A stretch of DNA of 64,000 bases. Source: Dastarcus helophoroides. Lineage: Eukaryota; Arthropoda; Insecta; Coleoptera; Bothrideridae. The notes below the pieces were generated by a model. That model saw nothing but the letters and a program-made list of their open reading frames with translations, did not search any database and was not told the DNA's origin. The translations under genes were made by a program, and so were the position numbers. Of the stretch, positions 39,988 to 52,380 are shown one piece after another. Location: contig CM053327.1 in NCBI GenBank assembly GCA_028583605.1, positions 6,323,316 through 6,387,315 of the forward strand, given 5' to 3'. How positions within the stretch are numbered: the first letter of the stretch is position 1; every line of letters starts with the position of its first letter.

Positions 39988-41319
39988 CAGGGTGGACCAT
40001 AAGTAATGGTACATAGAGCAACAGTAGATTTTTCGCATAAAAATAACGTGATTTAGCTACATTTACCTTATACCAAAAATTGATATTAACAGAGATACAG
40101 GGTGTCAAAGTTAAAAAAAAATTGTGATTTTTTCGCATAACTGATGAACACATTTCACTATAGACAAGAAATTTGGCATAGGGGGGTTTTTTTGGTCAAG
40201 AAATTCTAATTTGCTAACAGATTGCCAGTAACTCATAGCGGGCGCCACCTGCGCTACCTTGTATTTTTCTAAAGCATCATAACTTTTTTATGCCTTCATG
40301 TACACTCATTTTAAATAAATATTTTTATTTACCTACATTTCTTACGAAAAAAAGGTATTCTTTCTAAATGTTGATACAAGAAGTTATGCAAATGTGAATT
40401 TTTCGCAGTAGGTTTCAAATTAAAAGTAATAAAACTGCCTCTAAAATAGTTTATATCAAATATTACTCTACTGACATTATTATTACAAATGTTTTTTAAA
40501 TTTCTAAAGGAAATTTAAATAAAATACCAAAACAAAATTTATTTTCAAAAATAAATATGTGGGAAATGACCTTTCATGTAAAGGGATTGTAAACAATTAA
40601 AAATCTGGCTGTCTTTTATTGAAATTCATTTTCAAACATCTGCTTTGACCACCCAGACTATTAACATTTTCTTGTGCGGACTCGGAGAACGTATCTCACA
40701 TCTCTATGTTAGAAAATACATAACGTCTTAATTTTTTGGATTTTCTTTGTTGAGATTTTCAAAATTTAGGTAATATTATTATCAGCAAAGTAATATTTGA
40801 CATAAATTAGTTTCAAAACTGTCTTATGATTACTTTTTTTAGGTCTACTTCGAAAATTTAATATGTTAGTAATTTAAAACCAAGGCACGTCAAGCTTTAA
40901 AGGCAAATATCTTCGAAACGGTTGCTCGTATCAATTTTTAGAAAGTACTCCTTTTTTACGTAAAAAATATGGGGAAATCGAATAATCCATTTAAAATTGA
41001 TATACGTAGGTGCACAAAAAAGTTATGATGATTTAAAATTGTGCAGGATAGCGCAGGTAGCGCTCCCTATCAGCTATTGGTAATATGTTAGCAAATTACA
41101 GTTTGTCGACTTAAGGAACTCCCTTGTGCCGAATTTCGTGCCTATATTAAAATTCATTCCATAATTATACGAAAAAATCGAAATTTTTTTTTCAGCTTTG
41201 ACACCCTGTATCTCTGTTAATATCAACTTCTAGTATAAGGTAAATGTAGCTAAATCACATTATTTTTATTCGAAAAATCCATCATTGCTCTGTGTACCAT
41301 TGCTTATGGTCCACCCTGT
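39988..41319. mobile_element. Non-autonomous mariner-type element, 1.33 kb, long inverted ends
   Basis: Left end CAGGGTGGACCATAAGTAAT at 39988, right end, inverted, CAGGGTGGACCATAAGCAAT ending at 41319; both sit next to TA. The inverted similarity runs inward several hundred bases (GATATTAACAGAGATACAGG against CCTGTATCTCTGTTAATATC; GCACCTACCTGCGCTA-like and CATAACTTTTTT words on both sides). No open frame. The inner text AAAAAAAGGTATTCTTTCTA resembles that of the mariner at 55.5 kb, so the two are probably related families. Confidence 0.75.
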
Positions 41320-41389
41320 ATACATAATGAAAAATACAAACTATAAATGCTCAGTATTAGTAATAATATTAAATAATAAATTGACATAA

Positions 41390-43360
41390 AATGTCGACCT
41401 TTGGAAAATTCGATCACTTTAAAATACTTTTCATCTTAAAACTTTGTCCTTTTTTGAAAATTATTATTATGAGCTTTTTGAAATTCTATACCTTCTTCCA
41501 AAATTTCCAATTTTTTTGAAAATTTCGAACTTTTGTGATCAAAATGTCGTCTTTTTTTCGAAGTTGAAGTTTTTCAGAATGGATCTTCTTTTCAAATTTC
41601 GACCTTTTTAAGAATTTCTACTTTTCTTTAAATTTACACTTTTTTGAAAATTTCGATCTTTTTTAAAATATTTACTTTTTACAGACTTTGAACGTTAGTA
41701 AATTCGACTTTTTAAAAAATTCATCTTTTCCAGAACCTTGAAGTTGCGTATTTTTAAAATTTTGGGCGAATTGTATAAAACATATTCGATAAAATTTTGA
41801 GTATTTTTGTAAATTTGGAAAATTTTTACAAAATTTCGGCCTTTTCTGTAAATTTTGGCTTATTTTTCAAAATTTTGACTTTTTTGCAAATTCGATTTTT
41901 TTGAAATACTTTTTTTTGAAAACTTTTACTTTTTCTGCTTAATATTTCAACATGTATCTCGAAACTTTTATTATAATTTTTAAATATAAAGTTCAAAAAA
42001 ATTTCAAATCTGAATTTTCCTTAGTACATTCCGATGTTCATCTTTATTTCTATTTAAACTTGAAATTTCAACCTTGATTTCGAGATTTGTATTTTTTGTC
42101 GAAGTTTTTGTAAAAAAGTTCAGAGTTTGTTTGGAAATTTTAATGATTGTTTTTTAAAATTCCAAGTATCACCATCATTTTTTACTTTTTTTCATTATAA
42201 ACATGCAATTTAAAGAAAAAAAATAAGACGAATTGGTTTTTTTTGGAAGCTTCTAATTTTTTACAAGTACGATTACAAATTCAAATTTTAACTTTTTTAA
42301 AATTTTTACTTTAATTTCCAAATTTAGATTTTAATTTCGAAAGTTCCATGTTTTTCTCAAGATGAAATATAATTAAAACCGGAAATTTTGCTTAAACTTG
42401 TTTTTTTTTTCCTGTGAATTCTGAGCTTTTTTGAGGATTTTATTATTTTTCTTCATTCCAAGGATGCACTTTCAATTTCGATTATATTGATAAAATTTCG
42501 AGTACAAGGGTTGTCTTTTTGGTTTTGCAATAGCCCTATAGAGGGCACAAGTAACAAAATGCATAGTTCCGAAATTATCCTCAATCTGAAAATGACAATG
42601 TTTAACAAAAATCTGATTCGATTTTTATTAAAAATGTTGATTTTTTAAATTTTTTCGATTTAATATTTTAAAAATTTCGAATTTCGGAAATGGCTAAAAA
42701 AAGAAAAACCTACATCAAAAAGACTTCCTGGCAGACCACCTAAGAGATGGCATGAAAGCTGGACATCCGCATCACAAGAGGCTTTATAACAGAAAACACA
42801 ACTTAACAACTCTTAACAAAAGAGAAAGAAGAAGAAGAATTTCGAATTTTCCATTTTTTTAATTTCTATTTTTTTTTATTTTAACTTATTTTGTAAATTT
42901 CAACCGTTTTACAATTTCACCTCTCTTTAAAAATTTAATTTTTTTGGTTTTTGAAAATTTTAACCCAAGTATTATTTTTTCAAAATTGACATTTTTCAAA
43001 CTTTTGATTTTTTTATAAACCTCGGCTTTTTAAACATATCTACTTTTTTATAAAATTTCCACCTTGGTTGGAACTTTTGACTATTCCTCGAAGTTTTGAT
43101 TTTTATTGAAAATGTCGACTTTTTTAAAAAATTTAAAAATTATCTCGAAGTTTTGACTTTTTTTATAGTAAATTGGATTTATTTAAAACATTGATAAATA
43201 TGTTTTTTTGAAAACATTCAATTTTTGGAAAAATTATTTTTTTTTAAATTTTGGCCCTCAGAATTGTCAATTTTTTTGAAAATGTTGATCCTTTATCAGC
43301 AAATTTCGACTTTTTTGCATTTTTTTTTTTGAAATGTTGAGTTTTTTCTTGAAACTTTGC
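41390..43360 (+). repeat. T-polar periodic A/T tract
   Basis: About 2 kb of GAAAATTTCGAC-type text, interrupted at 42680-42840 by a LINE tail. Confidence 0.65.
42685..42840 (+). repeat. 5'-truncated LINE 3' end
   Basis: Reads TSKRLPGRPPKRWHESWTS and then ASQEAL-stop; GRPPKRW is typical of the C-terminus of insect non-LTR reverse transcriptases. It ends in a GAA-rich tail (GAAAGAAGAAGAAGAA). Confidence 0.6.
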
Positions 43361-43369
43361 CCATTTTTA

Positions 43370-43975
43370 TTAAAAAATAAATTTTACCTTAAAAATTATT
43401 GTCGAATTTGAAGCCATAAATTCGAATTTAATGTCGAACTGTATGAATGTCCGAGTTTTTAGAAAACGTCGCCTTGAAATTTTGTTTAAAATTCAAAGGT
43501 ATATAAGTAAAAAACTTTTAAGTTAAATATTTCTTTAAATTTCGGTATAACAATCGTAATATATTTTCAATCTCATATTGCTATAGAAATTTTGACTTTA
43601 TTTACTTGAAGTTTTTGTTTTTACTCTTAGAATTTACACAATGAATTTTTGAATCTTCTAATTTAAACAATTCAAAATTAAACTTTGGATTTATAATAAA
43701 GATTCAAATTTCGAAAAATTTAAAACTTTGAAAAACGAAGTTTGAGTTTTACTAGGATATTAAAGAAATGAGTCAAAATTTTAGTAAAATATTGACACTT
43801 ATAAAAAATTCTTAAACAGGGGAGTTTAATATTTTGTTTAAACTGGGAAATTTGATATTATTCGACTCTTAAATATATACGTAACAATGCACATATTTAT
43901 TATAAAATTTGGTTGTGTACTTGGGTGAGCACTGCGCCAAAATGGGGGGCACGTGCTCCTCCTCCCCTCTTGGCT
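43370..43975. other. AT-rich stretch, no gene seen
   Basis: Unpolarised AT-rich DNA. GTGAGCACTGCGCCAAAATG near 43924 looks like a decayed transposon end. Confidence 0.4.
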
Positions 43976-43979
43976 CTGT

Positions 43980-44610
43980 TACTGATTAAAAGGAAACAAT
44001 ATCTGGAACAAGGTCGAAGTTTTGAGAAAAGAGTTGAAATTTACAGTAGAATTTTGAGGACAAATTCCAAAATTAAAAAAAGGACGAATTTTGAAAAAAG
44101 TGTCGAAGTTTTTGGAAAACCCAAATTTTGATCGACATTTCTAAAAAAAATCGAATCAAAAAAAAGTGAAAGATTTTCAGAAAAGGCAGATTTCCTAAAA
44201 ATAATATTGCAACATTTTGAAGAAATATACTTTGAAAACAGTCGAAATTTCAAAAGAAGTTCCAGGTTTTGAGAATAAAATTGAAATTTAAAAAAGATCT
44301 TGATTTTCCGAACTAATCCATTTGGGAATAAAGTCGAATTGTCAAAAAGAAAATTGTTAACAAAAATGTTGAAATTTTCAAAAGACGAAATTTGAAAGTC
44401 GAAATTTCCAGAAAATCCAATTTCGAAAAAAGCCGACATTATGAGAATAAGCAAAAGTTTTTAAAAATATTTCAGAAAAGAAAAATAGTCGAAATCGCGA
44501 GAAAAAGGTCGAAATCTTGAGAAAATAGTTGGAATTTACCAAATAGTATTCATTTTCCGTTGGAAGCTAAATTAAAAAAAAAATGACAACAAAGTCAAAA
44601 TTTGGAAAAA
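43980..44610 (-). repeat. A-polar periodic A/T tract
   Basis: AAAAAGTCGAAATTTTGAG-type text; an open frame of 137 codons on the minus strand here is a Phe-rich artefact. Confidence 0.6.
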
Positions 44611-45819
44611 AGACGGATTGATCTAGCCAGGGGAAGAGTTGGTTCTGGCCCAACGAATTGTCCCTCCGAAACCTTCCTCGTCAGTTTGTCAGCGCGTTCG
44701 TTTCCCTCTTTCCCATAATGTCCTTTGATCCATATTAGATCAATTGCATTCTCCTGTGATAGACGTTCTAAAACTAGGTGTCAGTTCCATACCAACACTG
44801 AGTTTGTTTTCACATTCCTCAGAGCCTTAAGGGCTGCCTGGCTGTTGCGTCATTTGTTCGGCGCTGTATAAAATTCCCAACATCTCCGCTTGAAAGATTG
44901 TTGAGTATTTATCTAACAATACTTTCGTATATACTTACGTCCGGTATCCTTGCCTATAGTTCATCCATTTTTATAGGGTAGGATTTTGTGAAGTTATATT
45001 TCACGGGTAGATGGTCCATCGCCGCACCCAAAATGGGCACCTTTTGGAGCGCCCCCTCCATTATGCTCCGTTGACCCACCAAATTACCTGCTATATTGCA
45101 AACAAAGAGAGGAAGCCTGTGCCACTTCTTCAAGAAATATATCGAGAGGTGGCAGACACAAGATCGCCTCCATTGCCGCTGTTGGACTTGACTCCATTGC
45201 TCCTATCACAACCACTTAATCTCTGGATGTCATTAAGCTTTTGTTTTTTAGTGATGCACTTTGTCTTTGGCAACCAAGCTATAACTCCGTACCCTACAAT
45301 TGGTCCGATGATTTCCGTGTATAGCCAAAAGGCCATTTTAAGGGATAACCTCCAAGACCTCCCGATGGCCCCACGGCATTTCCACAAGATCTTGCAGGCT
45401 TTGTTTAATTTATTTTCAATGTGGTACTTCCAGCTCAGTTTGCTGTCAAGTTAAATACTAAGGTATTTCACTCGATTTGACCAACCAAGTTGTGTTCTCA
45501 TGAGTTTAGGAAATTTTAGTCGTGCTAATTTCCTCTTATATGTGAAAGGAACCATTTCTGCCAGAGAATGTTCTTTACACCATTTCTCAATTATATTTAG
45601 GGCGTCTTGCATTAACTAGAAGAATACTCCTTCGTGTTTACCTGAAAGCAGAATGATTATATCCTCTACGTAGCAAATTGTACAGAAACCCCGGTTGTTG
45701 AGTTTTTGGATAAGGTACATCCGCTATGATTAACCATATAAGGGGGGATAATACACCCCCTTGCGGAGATCCCTTACTTACGCATCTAACCCCTATAAAT
45801 TTGATGTTACCGAATGCAG

Positions 45820-46595
45820 AGATTTAAAAATTTTCCAATAGAGTAAATAAAAAATGCAGGAGTCATTTGAAAATTCAAAAATTAGTTACCAAAGCAACAG
45901 AATAAGAGCTAAGAAAACAAAATCAAAATCACTGGAGAGTAAAAAATAATTAACCAAAAAAGTTTACCTCGCACATTTTTTCTATAAACATTTTTAAAAA
46001 AGTTATAGCTAATGTTCTATACATACGCCAGATCCTGATAAACCTAACGGCTCGTCTGTCTATTAATGTAATTTTTCTTTCTAAAATATACAAAAAGAAT
46101 TTTATATTTAAATTACTGTGGGCATAAGATATTCATTTAATAGAAACTGATTGAGTTTATTAAGAAGTACATACTCGCCACAGTTCATTGTTCATTTCTC
46201 TTAAAACCAAATCTGCACTAAAATGTTTTTCACATACAAAATCTCGAGTTCACAACCGATCGTTTCGCGGGATTTTTCGCCTCCACGCATCAACTTTGTC
46301 CTTAGGCACTCAAAACAACGACACTTTTTTATGACAGATTTTATAACCACTGTTGCACATAGGCACAAAACAAGTCTTTCCCATTTTGTAATTAAAATAT
46401 AAATATAAAACCGAAAAATTGCGAAACAACTGTATAAAATAACAACATTTGCATAACAAAGCACTGCTTAATCTACTCAAGGCAGCCCTTCTACTGTCTA
46501 TCCTTTATACGTGTTCTCTTTTCCATCGTCTCCGGTTTTAGTGCCACTTATCGCAACAGTGAGATATAGCGGGTTACTTTACCAATCTTATATTA
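45820..46595 (-). other. Insert in the LINE carrying a THAP-domain fragment
   Basis: DNA unrelated to the LINE, lying exactly where the LINE reading stops and resumes. Apart from the THAP exon it is plain AT-rich sequence. No clear inverted ends or target duplication were found. Confidence 0.5.
46175..46384 (-). pseudogene. THAP zinc-finger exon with two stops, P-element/THAP9-like
   Basis: From the Met at 46384: MGKTCFVPMCNSGYK (the Cys-x(4)-Cys start of a THAP finger), VSLF, stop, VPKDKVDAWRRKIPRNDRL, stop, TRDFVCEKHFSADL and NELWR, ending at a good donor GTATGT. The order Cys-Cys, AW, IPR, CEKHF is the THAP pattern. Both stops are TGA. It is probably the first exon of a dead P-type transposon or of a domesticated relative. 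Confidence 0.7.
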
Positions 46596-47547
46596 TATCA
46601 TGCTAGGAATACATCCAGGGTGTGTTCTTTTAGTTATAGCGATCTCTCGATTCTGCTAACTACTGAATGTAGCGCAGTTTCGGCAGATCTGTCGGAAGTA
46701 AAAGCATGTTGATTTGAATGTAAGGGGTAGTGCATATCGAGGATACCCCTTATATATCTGTTGCACAACCTCTCCAACGTCTTCAGTAAGAAGGACGTTA
46801 GACTGATTGAACGACATGATTTAGCCTACCTTGAGGTTTACCAGGTTTTGGGATAAAAATTACTTTGACTTTCCTTCATTCTCGGGGTATTATTTAAAGG
46901 CAATGCATGCCCTGAAAATTTGCACCAGGCAGGGTAGATACCATCCAACCCGGGCGATTTGAAGGGAACAAGGAATTGAACGGCCCAGTTCACTTTTGTG
47001 TCATTTACCTTATGAACAGCCAGCTCCCAGTCTCTATTTCCAGGGTAAGAGGCTGAATGCTCATGCCATTTCTGGCCTGGTATAGCACTACATTCTGAAA
47101 AGTGCGTGTTTAGTAGCTCTGAAGCTGTTTATGTGAGTGTATTGGTATATGTACCGTAGGCCCGCTTTATCATGCTTACTTGCTGGTTTGGATCTTTCGA
47201 GATTATCTTTTTTAATCGGGAAACTGATGTAGTAGACTCTATATCACTATAGAATTCTCTCCCTTTGTCTCTTGCGAATAAGTTTCTTGCATTGTTTCCG
47301 GTGCCTCCCAGTCACATACCAGTTTGGTCTGCTTCGCTTGACAACAAACTCAAAACTTGGAAAAAAAAGTCGAGTTTTTGCGAAAAAAAAAAAATTTCGA
47401 AAAAAAGAAAAATGTTGGCAACAATTCAGATAGTAATTATAGATTTAACTTTTGCGAGCACGCCTTTAAATTCCTCCTGCACTGTAGCACACATTTTACG
47501 TATGGTTTAAAGTTGCATGAGGAAGGTACAACATTTGGATTTAATAC

Positions 47548-47891
47548 TGTAATGAAATGTAAATTATAGAACTTAGTACGTAAGAAAATTTTCTAGAAAG
47601 ATCTGATAAGGGAAGCGCCCGCGATAATGAAGCAAACGACAGATAAGCGTTTCAGATATTTCGGCAAACGATATAAACCTTATCTGCTGAATTTTTCTAG
47701 AACCCGGAAGCGAAAATTATATAAGGCGGTCGCCTTTCCCTCGAGTCAGTCTGTCAGAAGTCAGTGTAATTAGTTAGTGAGTTAGTAGTTAGAAGTGAGT
47801 TATTATTCAGTTTTAGTGTTCTGAGTTCAGTTTAGAAATAAAGTGATAATTCACGGCGTATTTAATCATTTCGAAGCGATAACGCGCAACA
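47548..47891 (+). mobile_element. Solo LTR, 344 bases
   Basis: Begins TGTAATGAAATG and ends CGCGCAACA, flanked by ATAC on both sides (47544-47547, 47892-47895), as for a Gypsy-type LTR with a 4-base target duplication. It contains a TATATAAGG TATA-like box near 47719, an initiator-like GAGTCAGTCTGTCAG stretch, and AATAAAGTG near 47838. No internal retroelement coding remains. The + orientation follows from the TATA and poly(A) order. Confidence 0.7.
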
Positions 47892-47899
47892 ATACTATG

Positions 47900-49055
47900 T
47901 TTCAACGCTATGACTGTGCTGAAGTACAGTAGGAATGGCAAATAATTTGAAAAAGAATAAATATTTGACATTTGAAATATTGTTTCTTGTTAAGGCTGCA
48001 TGCAAAACTAAAAAGGCACATGTGATTTTTTTCTAAATTTTTTTCCTAAACATTTTGATATTTAGTTTCAAGTGGAAAATTACAATGTAGCTCCATCATC
48101 CCCCCTTAGCAATTTTCTCGATGCCCCACCCTGAGACATAACGTAGAAAAATTCGAAATTGTGGATGTACTGATAAAGAAAAAAGTTTTACTTCATTAAA
48201 CATTCTTAGATCTTAGAAGTTTAAACGTATGTAGCAGAATAATTTATCTTTAATAAGTATTAAGCATTTAAGGCAAATAGATTTACGGATGTTAATGGGT
48301 AGATTTAATTATGTTTTTAAATGCTAATAAGTGGATAAAGTAGCGTAATTAACGTTGACCAAAAGAAGAGCTGCAATAACTGATGCCCGCTGACCATGTC
48401 CGACAGCCATCTGAAACATTCTGTTGTTAAAAACCGCTACAACGTAATGATTTGCGCTTAAAACTAACGAATTTCTTCTTTCTTTGTTTCCTCCATTACG
48501 CAATTAAACGCCTATTAATATCGCCCGTAGCTCTGTACTCTACAGAATAAATTGATAAGTACGGGGCTCGACAACACTTATCAAGGGGCGGCAATTTTCT
48601 GCTGAGGTGTACATGGAATAATAACGAGCTTCTTATCAGCCCCCGACACCGACAAAAGAACGTATTATTTTGACTCGTGTGACAATACTCAGAACACAAG
48701 ACATAAACAAATATGGATTTGTTGTGTTTTGCAACTTTGCATTTTACCTGTATTTTTATTAATTTCCTTTTACAGCCGCGGATACCAGAGGGGGGGGGGG
48801 TGCAATTGCCATTACCTGACTCGACCGGACCGTTTTATTTTGACCAATTTCAGAATTTTGGAATCGTAATAAGTACATCATTATCTATTTACAAGTATCG
48901 TTATTAATTCATTACTAAGTAAACTTTTTTTTTTGCTTAGAACAAATTTTCTATAGTACTAACGATAGGAGAAAATCAATCTCCCCCCATAAGGCGCTAA
49001 GCCACAATATTATCTTAAAAACCGCGAAAAGACCAGCATTTCTTCTTCAATTGTT
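47900..49055 (+). other. Unassigned; possible gene 5' end near 48.5-48.9 kb
   Basis: 48490-48710 is less AT-rich and has two CTTATCA (GATA-type) words at 48577 and 48634. An ATG at 48713 opens MDLLCFATLHFTCIFINFLL, hydrophobic like a signal peptide, followed by an acceptor-like TTTTACAG at 48771. A G11 run sits at about 48790. No conserved downstream exon was recognised, so this is only a candidate. Confidence 0.25.
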
Positions 49056-49060
49056 ACAAG

Positions 49061-49175
49061 CAGGACTTCGAACCGTTATTTTTATCGTTTCCATTTAATT
49101 AAAAAAACTGTCAGCCAGTATAGGTTTTTGTTTTACCAAAATAATGGTTTTTTTTTCTGTTTTTGATAGGCTTAG
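49061..49175. repeat. Second copy of the CAGGxCTTCGAACC element end
   Basis: CAGGACTTCGAACCGTTATT at 49061 followed by T-runs and ATAATGGTTTTTTTTTCTG matches the ends of the element at 31427-35198. The other end is missing, probably lost at the LINE next to it. Confidence 0.5.
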
Positions 49176-49189
49176 GAGTAAATTATATA

Positions 49190-50885
49190 TAACACGGATT
49201 GTTTACGGCTATCGCCGCCTCTTCGTCCCCAGTTTCCGACATCTTCTGTCGTGACATATCTTCCCCTAAATTCTTTGCTTCCATAGCTTTGACATTATCT
49301 CGGCAGCTCCTTCTTGGTCTTCTTCTTTTCCTTTTTTCTGACATTTTTCTTGGTCAACTTGTTTCGTTTATTCTTTTTGTATGTCCGAACCAAGTCAATT
49401 GTTTGTTCTCTGTGTGGTCAATAATATCTCTCTCGATGGTCATATGCCTTCTAATTTCCACATTTCTTATGTTTTCGAGTTTTGATCTTCGACTGCTTAT
49501 TCTCAAGAAGTCCATCTCCGTAACCAGCAACGTTTTCCTATTAGTTTTATTCAGGCCCTATACTTCTGCACCATATGTTATAATACTCTAACGATTGAGT
49601 TGTAAATACGTATTTTGGTTTCTCGCCTGATATTTCTTTCCCAAAGTGTGGAATTGCATCCAATGGTTTTTCTACCTTTTGTTATTCTTCCTTCAATTTT
49701 GTCTTTACTATTCCCTTGCTTATTGAATATGACTCCCGAGTATCTAGCTTTGTCGACTTTTTTTATTGTTCCATGTTCCAGAGGTAGGTTGCTGTTATTA
49801 TCCATGCCCACTGTTAGGAATTCATATTTGTTCAGCTTGATTGTAAGTCCAGCTAGATTATACTCTTCATTTAGGTTTCTAATCATATAGATCAAATCTT
49901 GTTCATCCTCTGCAATAAGTATTTGGTCGTCTGCAAAGTACAGGGTATGTAGAGTGTCGTTCCCCACCCGAAGTCCCATGTTTTTACATTTACGTGTCCA
50001 GCCTTTCAAGGATTAGTTTATGTATATTTTAAACTATGTAGCAGATAAACAACATCCTTGTCTTGAGTCCCTTTGTCATGTTAAAGGTCTCTGTCAGTGA
50101 TGTCCCGATATTGATTGCTCCATAGTTTTGTTTATAGTAAAGTTGAACGGCCCGAATTCATGATCGTCCTATATCGCTATCATTGCTTTCCATAATTGAG
50201 ATACTGGGACACTATCATAAGCTTTTTCTAGGTCTATGAATGCTGTATGGGTCTCCTATTTCGCTGAGTTCTATTTTCTAAAGCTATTTTTTGAGTAAAA
50301 AGGTTGTCTATTGTAGACCTTTCCGCTTGGAATCCGGCTTGTTGCTCCGGTTGTTTATCTTCAATATCCTCTTCTGTTAGATTTCTAAGGACCCGGGAAT
50401 ATATTCTTCCTATAGTTGGGATGACTGTTATTCTTTGGTAGTTCTTGGAGTTGTTCTTTGATCCTTTTTTGTGGATGGCTGATATGTATGAAGTTCTCCA
50501 TTCAGTCGGTGTTTCTTAGCCATTTAGGCATCTTTCAAATAGAGATTTTAGCATTCCTATAAGCTTTTCAGGTCCATATTTTATGAATTCCCATATTTTA
50601 TGTATATCCCTCCCGGTCCAGAAGAATTTCTTAACTTTGTGCCTTTCACGGCCTGCGCTGCCTGCTCCAATCGGAGCTCTATATGGGTTGAATTATCTAT
50701 TTGATGCTGTTCTCCTAGGAATTCGTCACGTTTCTCTTCCAAAAGCTCTTTGAAGTGGTGTATCCAGTCATCATTTGTTATTCTTCCCAAGGTAGGTCTT
50801 TGATGTTCTAATCGACTTTATCGTCTTCCAAGGTTCTGAGCTACGGGTTCCTGCTATTTGTTGTTCTATGTACTCACATTCTTTT
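49190..50885 (-). mobile_element. LINE remnant (reverse transcriptase to C-terminus)
   Basis: Minus-strand pieces in order: 50790-50581 has WIHHFKELLEEKRDEFLGEQ and LRNSSGPGGIYIKYG (linker before the polymerase). 50009-49578 has LHTLYFADDQILIAEDEQDL, the FADD catalytic box, then WERNIRRETKIRIYNSIVR. 49570-49200 encodes a Trp-Phe-Gly-His type C-terminus with LTWFGHTKRINE and KRRRPRRSCRDN. Stops and frame changes throughout. The clade is not certain (RTE- or CR1-like). Confidence 0.7.
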
Positions 50886-50889
50886 CTAA

Positions 50890-51960
50890 ATAAGTTGTAA
50901 TAAGTTGAAATTTTCAGAAAATCGAATTTAAACAAAATTTTAAAAATTTACTAGGATTTTTTCTTTTTACAAAAATGCAGACTTTCTAAAAATAAATTTT
51001 TCAAAGTTTCTACTTTTTTATCAAACGATCGACCAAATTCTGAGGAACAAGCAAATTTTGTTCAATTTTGGACTTACATTCCAAATTTTGGACATTTTTA
51101 AAATTTTTGATTTCTCTTTTTTCGAAAGTTTTACTTTTTTCTTGTAATTTCGCGTTTCAATTCAAAATTAACTAAAAATTCCAAGTTTATACGTTTTACA
51201 TTGACAAAAGTGAGACTATTTCTCGTTTTAAGTCAGAGCTATCGAGATCGCTGAGATTTTGATTCCGTCGATTCAACAATTATTTTTTGCAATTATTAAC
51301 ATACCAATAAACATGTTTGCTATTTCTAGGACAAATCATACGATGGATATTACCCAGTTTCCATAAAATAGGTGTTACAGTAAATAAGCAGCAAGTATTT
51401 TTTTTTAGTGCACTTTCATTGTTACATGTCTAATTTTATGTAAGTAATTACCTATTTCCCTCCCATTAATTAAAGAAGCTATGGAACTAAAACTAATTCC
51501 AATTTCAACATGGATTCATATGCTGTTATTACATAATTTGGTTTTATGTTAAAGGAACTTGTTCCTCTGATTTTATCGCTAGATTTAATCTTAAAAAGGA
51601 CAATTTATTATCAAAACAAAACATAATTTAATTAACCTAAATTTTTGATGAAATTACCATTTTCATATTTTCCTCAAATCGCAATCCATAAAAGGAAAAC
51701 TTCTGATTTTGATTTTTTATGATTTTTGATATAATTTATTCTTTAATTTCGACTGTATTGAAATATTGACTTTTTAAAAACCTCGACTATGAAAATTTTA
51801 AACTTGTTGAAAGTTTTTACATTTTGAAAATTTTGACCTTTTTTTTCTACGTTCAAAATGTCCACTATTTCTAAATTTCGACTTCAATCTTCCACCTTTT
51901 TGGTATTACCACGCTTATTAAATTTCTACTTTTTATACAAAATATTGAGTTATTTCCCAT
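50890..51960. other. AT-rich stretch with short polar tracts, no gene
   Basis: 50900-51170 and 51720-51940 show the T/A-polar text; the part between is plain AT-rich DNA. Confidence 0.45.
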
Positions 51961-51964
51961 TTTC

Positions 51965-52380
51965 TCGCGATTCGCCTAATTGTTGACGAGAGTCTGACCG
52001 GTTCTCTCGAAAGACTAGAGCACAGGCGTATGGTTGGTGACTTGTCTCTTTTCTGCAAGTACTATCATGGAAGATGCTTGCAGGAACTAATAGGATCGAT
52101 TCCCCCAAGGGCTTGGGATGTACTAGACAGTCGGAGGCAGCAAATTCCTGTGCGGTCCAGCTTGACACAGTGAGGACTTCTGTCTACGAAGACTCTTTTT
52201 TCTGTAGAACTTCCAAGTTATGGAACTTGTTACCGAAAGGAATTTTTCCCAAAAATTATAACCTATCCTTGTTTAAGAAGGCGGTTCATCGCCATCTATC
52301 CTTGTTTCCACATCCTAGTCGCAGTGCTTTGAAAGCATAATGGGGTTACCCTTTGCGAGTGGATGAAACTTAAAAAAAAA
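51965..52380 (+). mobile_element. LINE 3' end, 5'-truncated
   Basis: Two frames give LEHRRMVGDLSLFCKYYHGR with CLQELIGSIPPRAW, then LWNLLPKGIFPKNYNLSLFK with KAVHRHLSLFPHPSR, a C-terminal pattern common in insect LINEs. The 3' UTR ends in AATGGGGTTACCCTTTGCGA and an A-run, matching the tail at 1130-1205. Confidence 0.6.

Larger units (their letters stand above)
44625..47335 (-). mobile_element. LOA-type LINE remnant, split by a THAP fragment
   Basis: Read on the minus strand from 47335 to about 46600: KSPGLDGIYPAWCKF, RSISLTSFLLKTLERLCNRY, then LHSNQHAFTSDRSAETALHS (reverse transcriptase start). From about 45815 down: GSPQGGVLSPLIW, then MWKCRGAIGRSWRLSLKMAF and YTEIIGPIVGYGVIAW (45387-45130). 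The last part, to 44630, is an RNase H domain with a DLIWIKGHYGKEGNERAD-like end. Many stops and frame changes. About 50 residues of the polymerase, including the catalytic Asp pair, are missing where the insert sits. Confidence 0.75.

Noticed and set aside
45011..45454. 147-codon + strand frame
   Set aside because: Antisense to the LOA-type polymerase, which reads clearly on the minus strand.
49199..49591. 130-codon + strand frame with hydrophobic segments, membrane-protein-like
   Set aside because: It is the antisense of the LINE C-terminus read on the minus strand (WFGH and RPRRS blocks).
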